Origin: Proteles cristata cristata
Taxonomy: Eukaryota > Chordata > Mammalia > Carnivora > Hyaenidae
Assembly: GCA_017311185.1 (NCBI GenBank)
Contig: JAESUZ010001712.1
Coordinates: 2,170,001 to 2,234,000, forward strand
Length of the DNA stretch: 64,000 bases
Direction: 5' to 3'
The position numbers and the translations under genes are program-made. A model generated the notes under the pieces. That model worked only from the letters and a program-made list of their open reading frames with translations. It did no database searches and had not been told where the DNA came from. Every line of letters starts with the position of its first letter. The first letter of the stretch is position 1. This document shows positions 1 to 12,292 of this stretch, piece after piece.

Positions 1-477
1 GAGAAGATGTATAGGCAAGAAAAAAGATCAAAATCAACATGTTTGTGAAACTCTTTTTTTGTTTTGGTTTGGTTTTGGTTTTGTTTTTTGTGGAACTCTT
101 GATTAAGCCAAAAATCAAAGTATCTTCCCACAACCAAATCTGGTGCCCAGGTTTCTAGTTTCTATTGTTTAAACAGTCAATGGTTAAAACTTGAATGTAT
201 GGTTAGTATGCAGATATTACTACTTAACTTGTGAAAAATCTCTTTAATAGTTTATAGTTTCATTTAATGTAACTTTGTATGTGATCTAAAAAGCAATTAC
301 TTTGTTTTTTAAAGGTTTTTTTCATGTTTCCTTGAGGAAAATTCAAAAACACGGAAGTTAAGCTGAAGGCTGTTAAGTATTTTGTTAAAATCTTATCTAT
401 GGGTTAAAATATGTTTCTTTTCCTTCTTATTTTTCCATGAAAGCTTGAAATGCAACCTATTAAAATCCAACATATTA
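1..477. other. No gene seen
   Basis: AT-rich intergenic sequence with a GGTTTT-rich run at 60-90. Confidence 0.6.
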
Positions 478-600
478 GGGGTGCCTGGCTGGTTCAGTCG
501 GTAGAGCATGCAACTCTTTATCTCCAGGTTGTGAGTTCAAGACCCATGTTGAGTCTAGAAATTACTTAAAAATTTTTTTTAAATGTTTAAAAAAATAATA
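478..600 (+). mobile_element. Short-form CAN SINE
   Basis: tRNA-like head followed directly by the gtctagaaattacttaa end, without a CT-rich part. This is the older short type. Confidence 0.85.
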
Positions 601-1364
601 AACGCCAACAGATTTAATGGCATTTATAAACTCAAAACAGGTTTTGCTAACTTTTTAAAAAATAAACCAAGTAATTTAAGAATACCGGATAAGTTGATTT
701 TATGTATATATAACTGATTAGAGGTTGGATATTCAAACAAATTTGAAAGCAATACAGTTCAAGCAACTTGCCACACAGTGGCATTATCAAAGTGATTATA
801 CAGTATAATATGAAGTTATAGGCTCTGGATTTTGAAATCAGATATGCATATACCAGTATAAACATGCAAATAAATTATTGTTTTCAAAAATCCAGGCTAG
901 AGTTGATGTAAAGTTAAGAGAGCCGACTCTGTAGTATAAAGGGAAGTCAAAGTGCTTACAGCACTTATAACAGGAAAAGTCTGTATGAACCACAAGATAT
1001 CTAGAATCACTATTGTAAACAGCGTTTTTCTAAAATATAATTTTGTAGCTAATAGTTTGTCCTTGGAAGTGTAAACTGCTAACTCTTTATTTAATGGAAA
1101 GAGAAAGAGGTTGAGGCAATGTATAATAGAGGCTAGCACTATAAGACTCCATATAGGAAACCATCTTCCCTTTTATATATATATATATACACACATATAC
1201 ATATTTCAAATTCTTGAATACTTTGTATAAATAGGTTTGGATTGTTTTGTTTGTGTTTTTGATTAGGGAATTATACAAAGTATCTTCTCCTTTATGGCTT
1301 TTAGTAGAACCTGTTTCATAATATAACAGTTCTATAATTTGCAGGCTGGAGGGATTATTAGCAT
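601..1364. other. No gene seen
   Basis: AT-rich, with a (TA)/(CA) run near 1172-1205. Open frames are short and without features. Confidence 0.6.
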
Positions 1365-1475
1365 TAGGAATTAATAGGTAAAATAGTTTCCCATTTTACA
1401 GTTGAGGAAATTGAGTTCAGGGAAGGTTCAATGCATGTAGACACACAGTTCAGTGACAGGGCTGAAATGTGTTTA
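1365..1475 (-). mobile_element. MIR fragment, minus strand
   Basis: tcccattttacagttgagga and attgagttcagggaaggttc are the antisense MIR core. Confidence 0.55.
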
Positions 1476-2109
1476 TCATGGAATGAAACCATATAATAGT
1501 TCTGAGTGGGAGATAATAGCAAATACTTTTTTTCCACTATTTTTGGTGATAAGTAAACAGACCCAGAGTGAGGTTTGCCCAGATCAAATACCGTTACTTT
1601 AAAAGCAAAACAAAGCAAAACAAACAAACAAAGACCACCTACATTTATACTAACAAGAGGTTCTGTACATCATTGAAAGTTAAGGGCAAAATTCTTGAGA
1701 TAGAGGAGACATTGAGGGGGAAAAATGGTTTATCTCAGTAATTTTTCTCAGAATCTCATTTAAACTATCCCAAACAGGTAAAAATCAGTTTAAACTATCC
1801 CAAACAGGTAAAAATCAGTTCAAGGTAAAAGGCTGGGTAAGCAGGAAGGTCCCATGATTTCTTTCACCCAGGATTTCTCTTATGTGCTCTCAAAAACTTG
1901 ATCCAAAGCCCAGCTAGCTACCTCAGGACCTCTAGGGGTTAATAACCACCTCTCATACTCTTAGCAGCAAGCTAAGAAATTCTTCCTCATGTTAAACTTC
2001 AAAAATGGGACAGTCGTATTTACTCCATATTAACAATAGTTTAACAGTGAGCTTGGTTTTTCTTTTTGCTTTAGTGAAAATTCAGGGGTGGGGGGAGCTG
2101 TGTATTACT
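1476..2109. other. No gene seen
   Basis: Apart from an A/C-rich patch (1600-1635) and the 30-bp duplication, nothing is recognised. Confidence 0.6.
1759..1820. repeat. Tandem duplication, 2 x 30 bp
   Basis: Two identical adjacent 30-base units that begin taaactatcccaaacagg. Confidence 0.9.
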
Positions 2110-2112
2110 ACA

Positions 2113-2150
<38 letters not shown>

Positions 2151-2175
2151 TGCACGCATGCATGCACATGCACAT
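2110..2175. repeat. (CA)n microsatellite
   Basis: About 19 CA units then a tgcatgca/cacatg stretch. Confidence 0.95.
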
Positions 2176-2401
2176 TCACATCTCCCCATGGCGTAATTCA
2201 AGCTCTTCCCTCCTCTGCTATGTATTGGATCGTTGAAGAACAGTTGGCAGAAGCGCAGCGAGCAACTCAAGCTCTTATTTGCTCACACCGCTACAGAGTG
2301 TGGTCACTGGCCATAAGTGCTCCTGGCTTCCCACTCCCAGCAAGATACATGAACCTAACAGCTCAACATCCTGGGCTGTGCCTTTGAAGAGGAGCAGCCC
2401 T

Positions 2402-2580
2402 GGGATGCCTGGGTGGCTCAGTCGGTTAAGTGCCTGAGTTCTGCTCAGGTCATGATGCTGTGGTCTGTGGGTTCAAGCCACACACTGTGCTCTGTGCTGA
2501 CAGTCTCTGTCTCCCTCTCTCTCTCTGTCCCACCCCCTTGCTAGCTCTTTCTGAAAGATAAATAAAGATTTTTTTTAAAA
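2402..2580 (+). mobile_element. Long-form CAN SINE
   Basis: Head, CT-rich block and aataaag tail present. Some internal loss. Confidence 0.9.
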
Positions 2581-3024
2581 AGCTATCCTTACAGTGAAAC
2601 CTGTAAGTCTGCTGATCTTCATAAACTGGATACATAGTAGTGTCACCTGTTTTCTATGTATGCAGCTGAGCCTCCTGTGACCCTGGGTCAGTTTTGTTTT
2701 GTTTTGTTTTTTTTAACTTCCTTGGCTTTTGTTTCCACAGCTGTAAAGACAGTTTAAAACTATTTACACCATTCATCATCCTTTACCTTTTTCACAACAG
2801 AGCACTGAGTAGGCTTTCTACAAATATTTGTGGAATTTAGTTTTCAGAAAAAAGAGTAAGACCAGGAATATCAATGAAATTATTGGACCACTTCAGAAAG
2901 TTCTATAAAATCCAAGAGGGGAAGAGATTATTGCTTGAAACTGGAAAATAATGCAGAGAAGGATATGTTGTGTACATATAACCAGTTTCAACGAAAAGAA
3001 AGCTTAATCAAATACCACAGATCA

Positions 3025-3205
3025 GGGGCACCTGGGTGGCTCAGTCGGTTAAGCGTCTGACTCTTGATTTCAGCTCAGATCATGATTTCATGGTTCATGT
3101 CCTCACTGACAGCACAGAACCTGTTTGTGATTCTCTCCTTCCTTCTCTTTGCCCCTCAAGCATGCACATATGCTGTCTCTCAAAGAAACATTTTTTTTTT
3201 AATTT
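3025..3205 (+). mobile_element. Long-form CAN SINE
   Basis: Intact head (cacctgggtggctcagtcgg). CT block short and diverged. Confidence 0.9.
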
Positions 3206-3219
3206 TTACTGAAGTCTTT

Positions 3220-3332
3220 TTAAAAAAGATTTTATTTTTAAGCACTCTTCACACTCCAAATGGGGATTGAACTCACAACCACAAGATCAGAAGTCACATG
3301 CAATACTGACTTTGCCAACCAGACACCTCCAC
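3220..3332 (-). mobile_element. Short-form CAN SINE
   Basis: Antisense copy directly after the tail of the previous SINE, probably inserted in its A-rich end. Confidence 0.75.
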
Positions 3333-3644
3333 AATCTTTTTTAATCAATGGTTTCCTTTGTTAGAATCAGATCCTCATGCTTCATATGAACTTAGATAAG
3401 AAATTATTACCATTTTACAGAATTTATGAGCTAGAGAATAAAAAAAACAAAAATGTCAAAAATTTAAAAATTGATGAGTCAAAGATCAAATTAGTAGATG
3501 ATCAACCAATGTGAATGTTTACTAGTAATTACAGTTGGCCTTTAAATTAGTTTTCTAACTGCTTCCCTTAGATTTCTGAAGATATATCAATTTAGATATT
3601 TTAATTGTAGAGAAATAAATTATAGATAATTAGAACAACAACTG

Positions 3645-3738
3645 GAGCCTCTTCATGTGACTCTTGATCTTGGGGCTATGAATTCGAGCCCTGTGTTAGC
3701 ATAGAGATTACAGAAAATATAAAAACTTAAAAAAAATA
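3645..3738 (+). mobile_element. Short-form CAN SINE, head deleted
   Basis: Begins within the head. ctggagcctctt occurs on both sides and may be the duplication. Confidence 0.6.
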
Positions 3739-3739
3739 A

Positions 3740-4687
3740 CTGGAGCCTCTTGAGACCAATTGGAAGATATTGTAGATCAAATTAAAGTGAAACGAAATAT
3801 CATTACACTTAAATCATATATACTGAATTTAAAGAATTTCAAGTGCTCAGTTTAAATATCTATGTTTACTTGTATTCTTGGTGGTTTCTTGAAAATTTCT
3901 GTAAGAATAACTTAGGAAAAAGACATAAAATTTTCATTTGTGCTGTAGTGACTATCTCTGGCTTGGGCTTTTTCCTTCTAGAGTTGAAACATCCATCTGT
4001 ACAACTTGCAAAAGGAACTTTTCCATAGAATTAAAGAACTTCAGCATGGCTGCTCCTTGCAAAATAGCTTTAGCAGTGGTGCATTTGAAAACCTAGCAAA
4101 AATAATGGCAATAGCAGGGCTCGAAGGAAAAAATCCTGCCGATGAATCTTCATTTTAAATATTTAACATAAGCACAGTTATAGGACTCAAGCTTTAATAT
4201 CTGTTATGTGAGTATCCCTGTACATTTTATCTGTTTAATTCATTCTCATAAAATAAAGGAGAAGCTTGATAGATCAAACTGAGTGATTTAGAAGACATTT
4301 CTTAGTTCTCACTTGCTTCAAATAATAAAATTTAATGCCCCCAAAAAAGCCATTCATTGGAATTTATCGAAAGAGATTTGGGTGGTGCTTTCACCTAGGA
4401 CATGTCCATTTTATTCAGAAACTAAAATTTTCAGAGTCTAGGCAAATTGAAAGGATATTTCGTTAATACAAATTTTTAAATATGAAAGTAAATGAAGACT
4501 TTCAGTGATAACTTTGCAGAAAAGATTGTTTAGCTTATTTAGTTTATAGCTCCTAGTGCTTATCAAAATAAAAGACTTTAAAAAAATAAAAGTATTTTAA
4601 TCTGGTTCTGCTACTTTGGAGTTATTAATAATGCAATATAAGAGATTTTTATTTGATACAACTTTTACTCCATTGCAAAAATTTATT
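3740..4687. other. No gene seen
   Basis: Unique-looking AT-rich sequence. Confidence 0.6.
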
Positions 4688-4906
4688 TTATTATTATTTT
4701 TTTAAATACTTATTTTTGAGACAGAGAGAGACAGAGCTTGAGGTGGGGAGGGGCAGAGAAAGAGGGAGACACAGAAGTGGAAGCAGACTCAGGCTCTGAG
4801 CTGTCAGCACAGAGCCTGATGCGGGGCTCGAACCCACGAACCATGAGATCATGACCTGAGCCAAAGTCAGATAGATGCTTAGCCGACTGAGCCACCCAGG
4901 TGCCCT
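4688..4906 (-). mobile_element. Long-form CAN SINE
   Basis: Complete antisense copy. ccattgcaaaattt / ccactgcaaaattt flank it as TSD. Confidence 0.9.
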
Positions 4907-5997
4907 TCCACTGCAAAATTTTAAATACGTTTTTAATAAGAGAAGTCATTATGGTTAAAATCAGGAACTAATAATTCTTTGAAAACAAGGAAGACAATCA
5001 AATTTGGGGTTATTTTTTCTTTTAATTCCTAAGCTGTTATTTTTTTTCAGGTTGAAAATATTTCATGTCCATGACATATTCAAAAGTAGACATATTGTGC
5101 ACTTTATACTTTAAACTTATCTCCTTTTTTTCTGTTCTTCTTGTTTTATTATATAATGAACTTAAAAATAATTATATATCAATTGTTTATTGCTTAGACT
5201 CATAAAGGTTTGGCCTCAACTGAAATATTATTTTCAATAAAGATTTCTCTGATCCTCGAAACTAGAAACAATCTCTCTCTCCTCTAATATCAGAACTTTA
5301 AAGTATGAATTTGGGGGAGCCTGGCTGGCTCATTTGGTGGAGTGGGTGACTCTTGATTTTGGGGGTGTGAGTTTAAGCCCCACATTGGGCATAGAGATTA
5401 CTTACAAATAAAACATTTAAAAAAATAATAAAAGACATGTGGTAACCCAGTTTCAAAGAAAAAACAAGCTACTGTGGGATTGAGATTATAAACTAATTCT
5501 GAACCAAAATATGCTGGAGCTCTGGAGTTTTCAGTTTTATAAGGGTGGTGAAAAATCTTTGACTATAATTCATTATCAGTGCAGTCATGTCAGATAAAGT
5601 ATGAAGTTTATTCATATATAAACTACTAAAAAAATAAGACTAAAGAGAATTTAATTCAAAGGAAACTTTTTTGAAGCTTAGTATGAACGATTTTTGTCAC
5701 ATTTGGCAAAATATACTGAGTAGACATGAAGCTTTTATGATGTAGTCCTAATGATATAGTCCTATATGAAAGAGGAAATGGCGAAATGTCCAGAAAAAGA
5801 GCCAATCTGATCTAAACTCCTTAAACAATAATTCCTGGGTTAAAAAAGTAAAGTTGCTGAAAACTTCATGTAAATTATCAAATGGGGTTCTGGGAAGTTA
5901 CAGTAAACTCATTTTACTTTCCACTTTAAAATAGCTATGATTTTCAGATAATGAAATACGTGCTTTGACTTTTATGGAATCCTTAATTTTTACATTA
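4907..5997. other. No gene seen outside the SINE at 5313
   Basis: AT-rich sequence without a recognisable element. Confidence 0.6.
5313..5430 (+). mobile_element. Short-form CAN SINE
   Basis: Ends gggcatagagattactta plus A-rich tail. Confidence 0.85.
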
Positions 5998-6212
5998 AAT
6001 GTTTTTTAATTCATTTATTTTTAAGAGAGAGAAAGAGAGTGAGAAAGACAGAGAGAGAGAGAGGCAGAGCATGATTGGGGCAGGGCCAGAGAAAGAGACA
6101 GAATCCCAAGCAAGCTGCTCAGAGCCTGACACGGGGCTCAAACACACGAACCGTGAGATCATGACCTGAGCCAACGTCAGATATTTAACTAGCTGAACCG
6201 CCCAGCTGCCCC
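5998..6212 (-). mobile_element. Long-form CAN SINE
   Basis: Complete antisense copy, with (GA)-rich CT block. Confidence 0.9.
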
Positions 6213-6215
6213 GTT

Positions 6216-6322
6216 TTACATTTTTTTAATGTAATCTCTACACCCTAAGTGGGGCTTGAACTCACGACCCCAAGATCAAGTGTTGTTGCATGCCTTATCG
6301 ACTGAGCCAGCCAGGCACCCCA
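6216..6322 (-). mobile_element. Short-form CAN SINE
   Basis: Directly abuts the previous copy. tttttacatttttta-like repeats on both sides suggest a shared target. Confidence 0.8.
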
Positions 6323-6574
6323 ATTTTTACATTTTTTATTTTTTGGTGGGCAATGTCAAATAGCATCATCCAAAATGTAGTAGTATAATGTCATAAGGCT
6401 TCATGTTTGGCTAGCTAAAAAAAAAAAAGTGACATGTATAATTACTACATTCTGAAAATGATGTGTATGGCAGATTCATTTTTCTGTAAAGACTTTTATG
6501 TGTTGGATATACTTTGAACTGGATTTGTTTAACTCTGCAATTCTCTGTTTAATAGTGTCATCAAAAGACATTTG

Positions 6575-6745
6575 AGAGGCTCCTGGGTGGCTCAGTCAGG
6601 TTAAGCCTCTGAATCTTGATATTGGGTCTCAGGGTTGATGAGTTTGAGCCCCGTGTTGGATTGGGATTCTCTCTCTCTTCTCTCTCTGCTCCTCCCCCAC
6701 TGACATGGGCTCTCTCTCTCTCTCAAAATAAACAAACTAAAGAAA
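6575..6745 (+). mobile_element. Long-form CAN SINE with internal deletion
   Basis: Lacks the gctgacagctcagagcc part. Confidence 0.85.
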
Positions 6746-7041
6746 ACAACAACATTCGGTGCAGTAGTGTTTACTTACTTTTTCAACGAATATTTGGTAT
6801 AGGGCACTGTGGAGAATAGAGATTGATGCATACAGTGTGTTCCTTGACCACTATTCCTTAAGAGGCAGCATATAGATGTCATTCATGCAATCCTTAAAAA
6901 CGTCAGTGATGTGCCCAAAATGCCCTTAATTTTCCTTAATGGCCCACTTTAAAGCTTTTATTTAGGAATTTCTATAAACCCTTCTTGAACATATCTGAAA
7001 TGAAAATATCAAAGTGCCTTCATTAAAAATAAAAGTGCCTT

Positions 7042-7216
7042 GGGGCGCCTGGGTGGCTCAGTCAGGTGAGCATCCAACTTTCAACTCAGGTCATGATCTC
7101 ACAGGTCATGAGTTAAAGCTCCGCATCGGGCGCTCTGCTGTTAGCAAAAGATCCTCTGTCCCCCTCTCTCTCTGCCCGTGCTCCACTTGCATTCTTTCTC
7201 TTAAAAAAAAAAAAAA
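7042..7216 (+). mobile_element. Long-form CAN SINE
   Basis: TSD aaaagtgcctt / aaaagtgtctt. Confidence 0.9.
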
Positions 7217-7239
7217 GTGTCTTCATAAAACACTTCTTT

Positions 7240-7338
7240 ATTTTTATTATTTTTAAGTAAGCTCCACGTTCAACATGGGGCTTGAACTCATGGCCTCTAG
7301 GTTGCATGCGCTATGGGCTGAGCCAGCCTGGCACCCCA
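7240..7338 (-). mobile_element. Short-form CAN SINE
   Basis: Antisense, ending gcctggcacccc. Confidence 0.8.
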
Positions 7339-7363
7339 TAAAAAATTTCTATCAAATAAAATA

Positions 7364-7545
7364 TATTTTTTAGTGTTATTTATTTTTTGAGAGAAAGAGT
7401 GTGAACAGGGGAGGGGCAGAGAGAGGGGGAAACACGGAATCTGAAGCAGGCTCCAGGCTCTGAGCTGTCAGCACAGACACCAACTGTGAGATCATGACCT
7501 GAGCTGAAGTCAGGTGCTTAACTGACTGAGCCACCCAGGCACCCC
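7364..7545 (-). mobile_element. Long-form CAN SINE
   Basis: Antisense; lost part of the anticodon-side tRNA region. TSD caaataaaatat on both sides. Confidence 0.9.
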
Positions 7546-7666
7546 TCAAATAAAATATTTCTTAATTTTTGTTACCTAGCGGTTTCTTGGTTTTTCTTGT
7601 TATAACAGAAATTGACAGTGAGGAGCCACCAGAAGCTCACTCTATTTTCTCTAAAGAATTCCCCCT

Positions 7667-7870
7667 GGGGTGCGTGGGTGGCTGAGTTGGTTAAGTGTCT
7701 GACTCTTGGTTTCAGCTCAGGTCATGGTTTCATGGGTTCGAGCCCCGCATTGGGCTCTGTGCTGGCAGGATGGAACCTTCTTGGGATTCTCTCTCTCTTT
7801 TTCTGTATCCCTCCCCCATTCAAGCTCTCTCTGTCTCTCTCAAAATAAATTTAAAAATTAAAAAAAAAAA
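7667..7870 (+). mobile_element. Long-form CAN SINE
   Basis: Exact TSD aattccccctg. Confidence 0.9.
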
Positions 7871-9098
7871 ATTCCCCCTGCCTCCCAACATCTCTCAACA
7901 CAGAAAGCATGCTTTCTAATTTTAAATATGTAAGCAATGGATCATAGGAATCCACTCCTGAAGCCCAAAGCACAGTGTATACAGTGTATGTTAGCTAGCT
8001 TGACAATAACTTATATTTAAAAAATAAATAAATAACAAATTTAAAACTAAATTAACAAATACCAGGACTTAATGAACAAGTTCACACTTGTCCCTCCAGT
8101 TTCTTTCAGCAATTTTTTGATATATCCTCTTATTTTGACTTCCTAGATATAATATCCTGGTTCTCCCAGTCTCATCTCTTAAGTTATTCATTGATGGAAG
8201 CCTTTGATCATGTGTTGCCTTCTCCCAGACTTCTGTCTTCCTTTCATTGTTTCTGGAGCAATATTCAACATCCAGGCATGGATTCACTATAATTTTGTGA
8301 AAGTAAAAGTTGTTTTCTAAAGATTTCTTCAGTAATTTCTATCACCCAGGGTGGGTAAATTTCAGGCTTCTTGGGCTCCATTTCAGGCTGCTATTTAAAT
8401 GCAACGATACATTGCATCAGTTTCTTTCCAGAGTAATGATTACTGGCTTAGCCAGAGCCCCTCATTCCTCCTCTTCTCCCTTATCTAGGCTGAAGCTTAT
8501 TTTGCACTCTTTATGTTCTTGAGCAAATGGATGCAGCCAAAATTGGTAATTGTTGACCGGTGTGTTAAAGCAGTAAGTAGACATTATTATATCAGCACAC
8601 TGTCATATTCCCAGATGTAGGATACTCTTACCTAATGACTAATTACTCTTACTAATGATTAAACAAATTGGACTCACCTAAATGATGTCACATACAGGTT
8701 TAGCCTTACACATTTTATCTAGCCATTCCCTAATTTGAAAATGAGTGGGCTGGACTAAGTGATCTTTAAAGCCCTCACCAACTGTAAAATTTTACTGATT
8801 CTCCTAAAACAGGAAAGTGCTACCCAAGGATGACTTTCCTTACTGCTTGGTTTTGCCATTTAGTATTTAAATATTGTTTGGAGAAACATATGTCACAACT
8901 AACATAGAGATATAGATCATAATTAGGTTATTCTGCTGGGAAGAAATGCAGAATATTTTAAGGATAATATATTTGCATCTAAAATTATAATTGTGGAAGG
9001 ACTCATTTTTTTTTTCAAAAACCTCACATATAAAGGGTGAGAGGAGGGGTGAGTGGACTTTTGTCCTCAGGCACCAATCTTTAGAAATTCTAGCATCA
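7871..9098. other. No gene seen
   Basis: The longest unbroken stretch in the first 15 kb. A 72-residue frame on the minus strand (8287-8069) has no domain that I know. Possibly an old repeat. Confidence 0.5.
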
Positions 9099-9326
9099 GG
9101 GGCGCCTTGGCGGCTCAGTTGGTTGAGCATCCAACTCTTAGTTCGACTCAGGTCATGATCCCAGAGTTTCGGCATCAAGCCACCCCTCCTCTTTCTCTCT
9201 CTCTCTCCCCCTCTCCCCACCTCAAGTTCTCTCTCTAAAAATCAAAATGATAAGAAAAGAAAAGAAAAGAAAAGAGAAGAAAAGAAAAGAAAAGAAAAAA
9301 AGAAAAGAAAAGAAAAAAGAAAAGAA
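9099..9326 (+). mobile_element. Long-form CAN SINE with (AAAAG)n tail
   Basis: The tail has expanded into an A/G pentamer tract (9246-9326). Confidence 0.85.
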
Positions 9327-9332
9327 ATCCTA

Positions 9333-9690
9333 TGGGTGCCTCAGTTAAGTGTCTGACTCTTGATTTCAGCTGAGGTCTTGATCAGCTCAGGTCATGAATT
9401 CAAGCCCTGCAATTGGGCTCTACGCTGAATGTCAAGCCTACTTTATTTTTTTTTTTCTAATGTTTTATTCATTTCTGAGAGAGAGAGAGCAAATAGGGGA
9501 GGGTCAGAGAGAGAGGGAGACACAGAATCCGAAGCAGGCTCCAGGCTCCAGGCTCCAAGCCAGCCGCCAGCACAGAGCCTGATGTGGGTCTTCAAACCCA
9601 CGGGCCATGAGATCATGACCTGAGCTGAAGTCGGATGCTTAATTGACTGAGCCACCCAGGCACCCCAATGTGAAGCCTACTTAAAAAAAA
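9333..9690 (+). mobile_element. CAN SINE split by an antisense SINE
   Basis: Head and body at 9333-9444, tail resumes at 9667. Truncated after ctctacgctgaatg. Confidence 0.75.
9445..9666 (-). mobile_element. Long-form CAN SINE nested in another
   Basis: TSD aatgtcaagcctact / aatgtgaagcctact. Contains a small ccaggctccaggctcc tandem. Confidence 0.88.
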
Positions 9691-9699
9691 AATCACATA

Positions 9700-9924
9700 G
9701 GGGCGCCTGGGTGGCTTAGTCGGTTAAGCGTCCGACTTTCGCTTGGGTCATGATCTCGCGGTTCGTGGTTCGAGCCCCGCGTCGGGCTCTGTGCTGACTG
9801 CCAGCTCAGAGCCTGGAGCCTGTTTCAGTCTGTGACTTCCTCTCTCTCTGACCCTCCCCTGCTCACGCTCTCTCTCTCTCTCTCCTAGAAATAAATAAAA
9901 CATTAAAAAATTTTTTAAAAATAA
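9700..9924 (+). mobile_element. Long-form CAN SINE, young subfamily
   Basis: Has the marks cgctt(a/g)ggtcatgatctcg, gactgccagctcag and tcctagaaataaata. Shares TSD aatcacat with the next copy. Confidence 0.92.
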
Positions 9925-9930
9925 TCACAT

Positions 9931-10144
9931 GGGGCACCTGGATGGCTCCGTCAATTAAGCATCCAACTTTGGCTCAGGTCATGATCTCATGGCCCGTGGG
10001 TTTGAGCCCCATGTCAGGCTCTGTGCTGACAGCTCAGAGCCTGGAGCCTGCTTCAGAGTCTGTGTTTCCTTCGGTCTCTGTCCCTCCCCCCACTGGTGCT
10101 CTGTTTCTCTCTTTCTCTCAAAAATAAATAAACAATAAAAATTG
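9931..10144 (+). mobile_element. Long-form CAN SINE
   Basis: Follows the preceding copy in the same direction with only aatcacat between. Confidence 0.9.
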
Positions 10145-10430
10145 TTTTAATTCATCATTTTGATCATATTAAAATGTACATGTTAGGTGTGCCTGGTTGG
10201 CTTAGTTGGTAGAGCATGTGACTCTTGATTTCAGAGTTGTGAGTTTGAGCCCCACGGTGGGTGTAGAGATTACTTAAAATCTTTAAGAAAAATAAATGTA
10301 CATATTAAAATGTACAATTCAGTGGCATTTAGTACATCCAATATGTCTTGTGACTATCACCACTATTTAGTTCCAGAACATTCCATCATCAAGACGAAAC
10401 CCTATCTAAGCATCATTTTTAAGGAGAGAG
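10140..10430 (-). mobile_element. Old L1 3' fragment with nested short SINE
   Basis: taaaatgtacaattcagtgg, gtgactatcaccactattta and aacattccatcatcaagac match antisense L1M 3'UTR. Confidence 0.55.
10187..10300 (+). mobile_element. Short-form CAN SINE
   Basis: Nested in L1. TSD aaatgtacat(g/a)tta. Confidence 0.85.
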
Positions 10431-10887
10431 GGAGCAAACGTATTTCATGGACCCTTGAATATCATTTCTTCTTCTGATTCTACTACCTATAAAATGAAAC
10501 ATTAATTCTACTCAAAGTTTTAAAAAAAATCAAAACTAGTGAAACTAGATCTTGAGAATACCTAGAGTGTTCAGTAATGAGACACAGTGCTATCTAAGGT
10601 CAACTAATGTATTCCTGTCTAGTATGTTATAGCTTTATCTTATGGGTAATCTTTCAAAATCTTTTTAACTTCAAAGTCTTTTTAACTTTTCTGTTTATGC
10701 ACTAAACAATATGATACTAGTTTCATCTTTCTTACAATATGATTCCATAATTTGTTTTCCAAAGGATTATCTGCTTTAAAGTATTCTAAGCCTACTTGCA
10801 CTGTAGTTAGCTAAGTGATATTCCATGTGCTAACAAGCCCAGGAGTAATAATTCATAAGACATACATTACAGAAATGTTCTTATTTT
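10431..10887. other. No gene seen
   Basis: AT-rich, unique-looking. Confidence 0.6.
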
Positions 10888-11108
10888 GAGGCAACTGGGT
10901 GGCCCAGTCAGTTAAGCGCCCAACTTCGCTCAGGTAGTGATCTCACACTTTGTGGGTTTGAGGCCCGCGTTGGGCTCTATGCTGACAACTAGGAACCTGG
11001 AGCCTGTTTAGGATTCTGTGTCTCCTTCTTTCTCGCTGCCCCTCCCTCGCTCATGCTCTCTCTCTTTCTCAAAAATAAACAATCATTAAAAAACAAAATG
11101 AAAAAAAG
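10888..11108 (+). mobile_element. Long-form CAN SINE
   Basis: Exact TSD agaaatgttcttatttt. Confidence 0.9.
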
Positions 11109-11119
11109 AAATGTTCTTA

Positions 11120-11341
11120 TTTTTATTTCATTTTTTTCAAATGTTTATTTTTGAGATAGAGAGACAGAGAGCAAGAGCGGGGGAAGGTCCAGAGAGAAAG
11201 AAGGCCACACAGAATCTGAAGCAGGCTCCAGGTTCTGAGCTGTCAGCACAGAGCCCAACTCGGGGCTTGAACTCACAAACCATGAGATCATGGCCTGAGC
11301 CGAAATTGGATTCTTAACCAACTGAGCCACCCAGGTGGCCC
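11120..11341 (-). mobile_element. Long-form CAN SINE
   Basis: Inserted into the TSD of the previous copy, creating a third agaaatgttct at 11344. Confidence 0.88.
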
Positions 11342-11359
11342 TAGAAATGTTCTGTTCTT

Positions 11360-11454
11360 TCTTTTTCCTTTTAAGTAGGCTGCATGCCCAGCATGAGTCT
11401 TGAACTCACAACTTGGGATTCAAGAGTCACATGCTCTTCCATCTAAGCTGCCCC
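11360..11454 (-). mobile_element. Short-form CAN SINE
   Basis: Antisense, diverged. Confidence 0.75.
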
Positions 11455-11791
11455 ATTGTAGAAGTGTTTTTGGAGGAATTGGGCCACTCATTCCTTTCTT
11501 TAAAAGAAAAAAGAATTTATTTTATTATTTTATTTATTTACTTATTTTACAATGCAGAGACCTGGCAGTCACCACATTGGCAAAGTAATCCAGTCTAGCA
11601 TCCCCAATAGTGGAACAACACATGTGTCTCCATGAGATTTTGGTGCCTAAACTCAGGATCATTCTTATCTTAAAGGTAAGATTTTTTTCCAGTGTTTTGT
11701 TAATTATTATTGAATATGCTTTCACCACAGTGCTCTCCTTTTTCAAATGATACTTTTGAAATATTTTAACATTTAAGTTTTTCTTCTTTCT

Positions 11792-11892
11792 TTTTTTAAA
11801 GTAAATTCTGCCCCTAACATGGGGCTTAAACTCATGACCCCAAGATCAAGGGTTGCATGCTCTACTGACTGAGTGAGCAAGCCAGATGCCAT
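11792..11892 (-). mobile_element. Short-form CAN SINE
   Basis: Antisense, with tttaaagtaaattctg tail side. Confidence 0.78.
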
Positions 11893-11907
11893 TTTAGGTT
11901 TGGGCTT

Positions 11908-12111
11908 TTTTTTTTTAATGTTTATTTATTTGTGAGAGAGAGACAGAGTGCGAGTGGGGAAGGAGTGGAGAGAGAGGGAGACACAATCAGAAGCAGGCTC
12001 CAGGCTCTGAGCTGTCAGCACAGAGTCTGATGCATGGCTCAAACCCATGAACCGTGAGATCTGGACGTGAGCTGAAGTCTAGCACTTAACCAACTGAGCC
12101 ACCTAGGTGCC
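11908..12111 (-). mobile_element. Long-form CAN SINE
   Basis: Antisense, complete. Confidence 0.9.
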
Positions 12112-12292
12112 AAATTTAGTTTTTGTTTAAATAAATTTATACTTACATAAGATCTGAAAGAATAATTTACCAAAAGGAATCAATGTCTTTTCCTGGGTTC
12201 ATTTTTAAATAAATTTATCTATTTCTTCTAGAAATTGGTCTGTTTAAGCTTTCTGTTTCTATGGAGGGAGGGAAATACTAATAACAGGAAAC

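Noticed and set aside
9700..9775. Functional tRNA gene
   Set aside because: tRNA-like bases are the head of a CAN SINE; followed by CT block, A tail and TSD.
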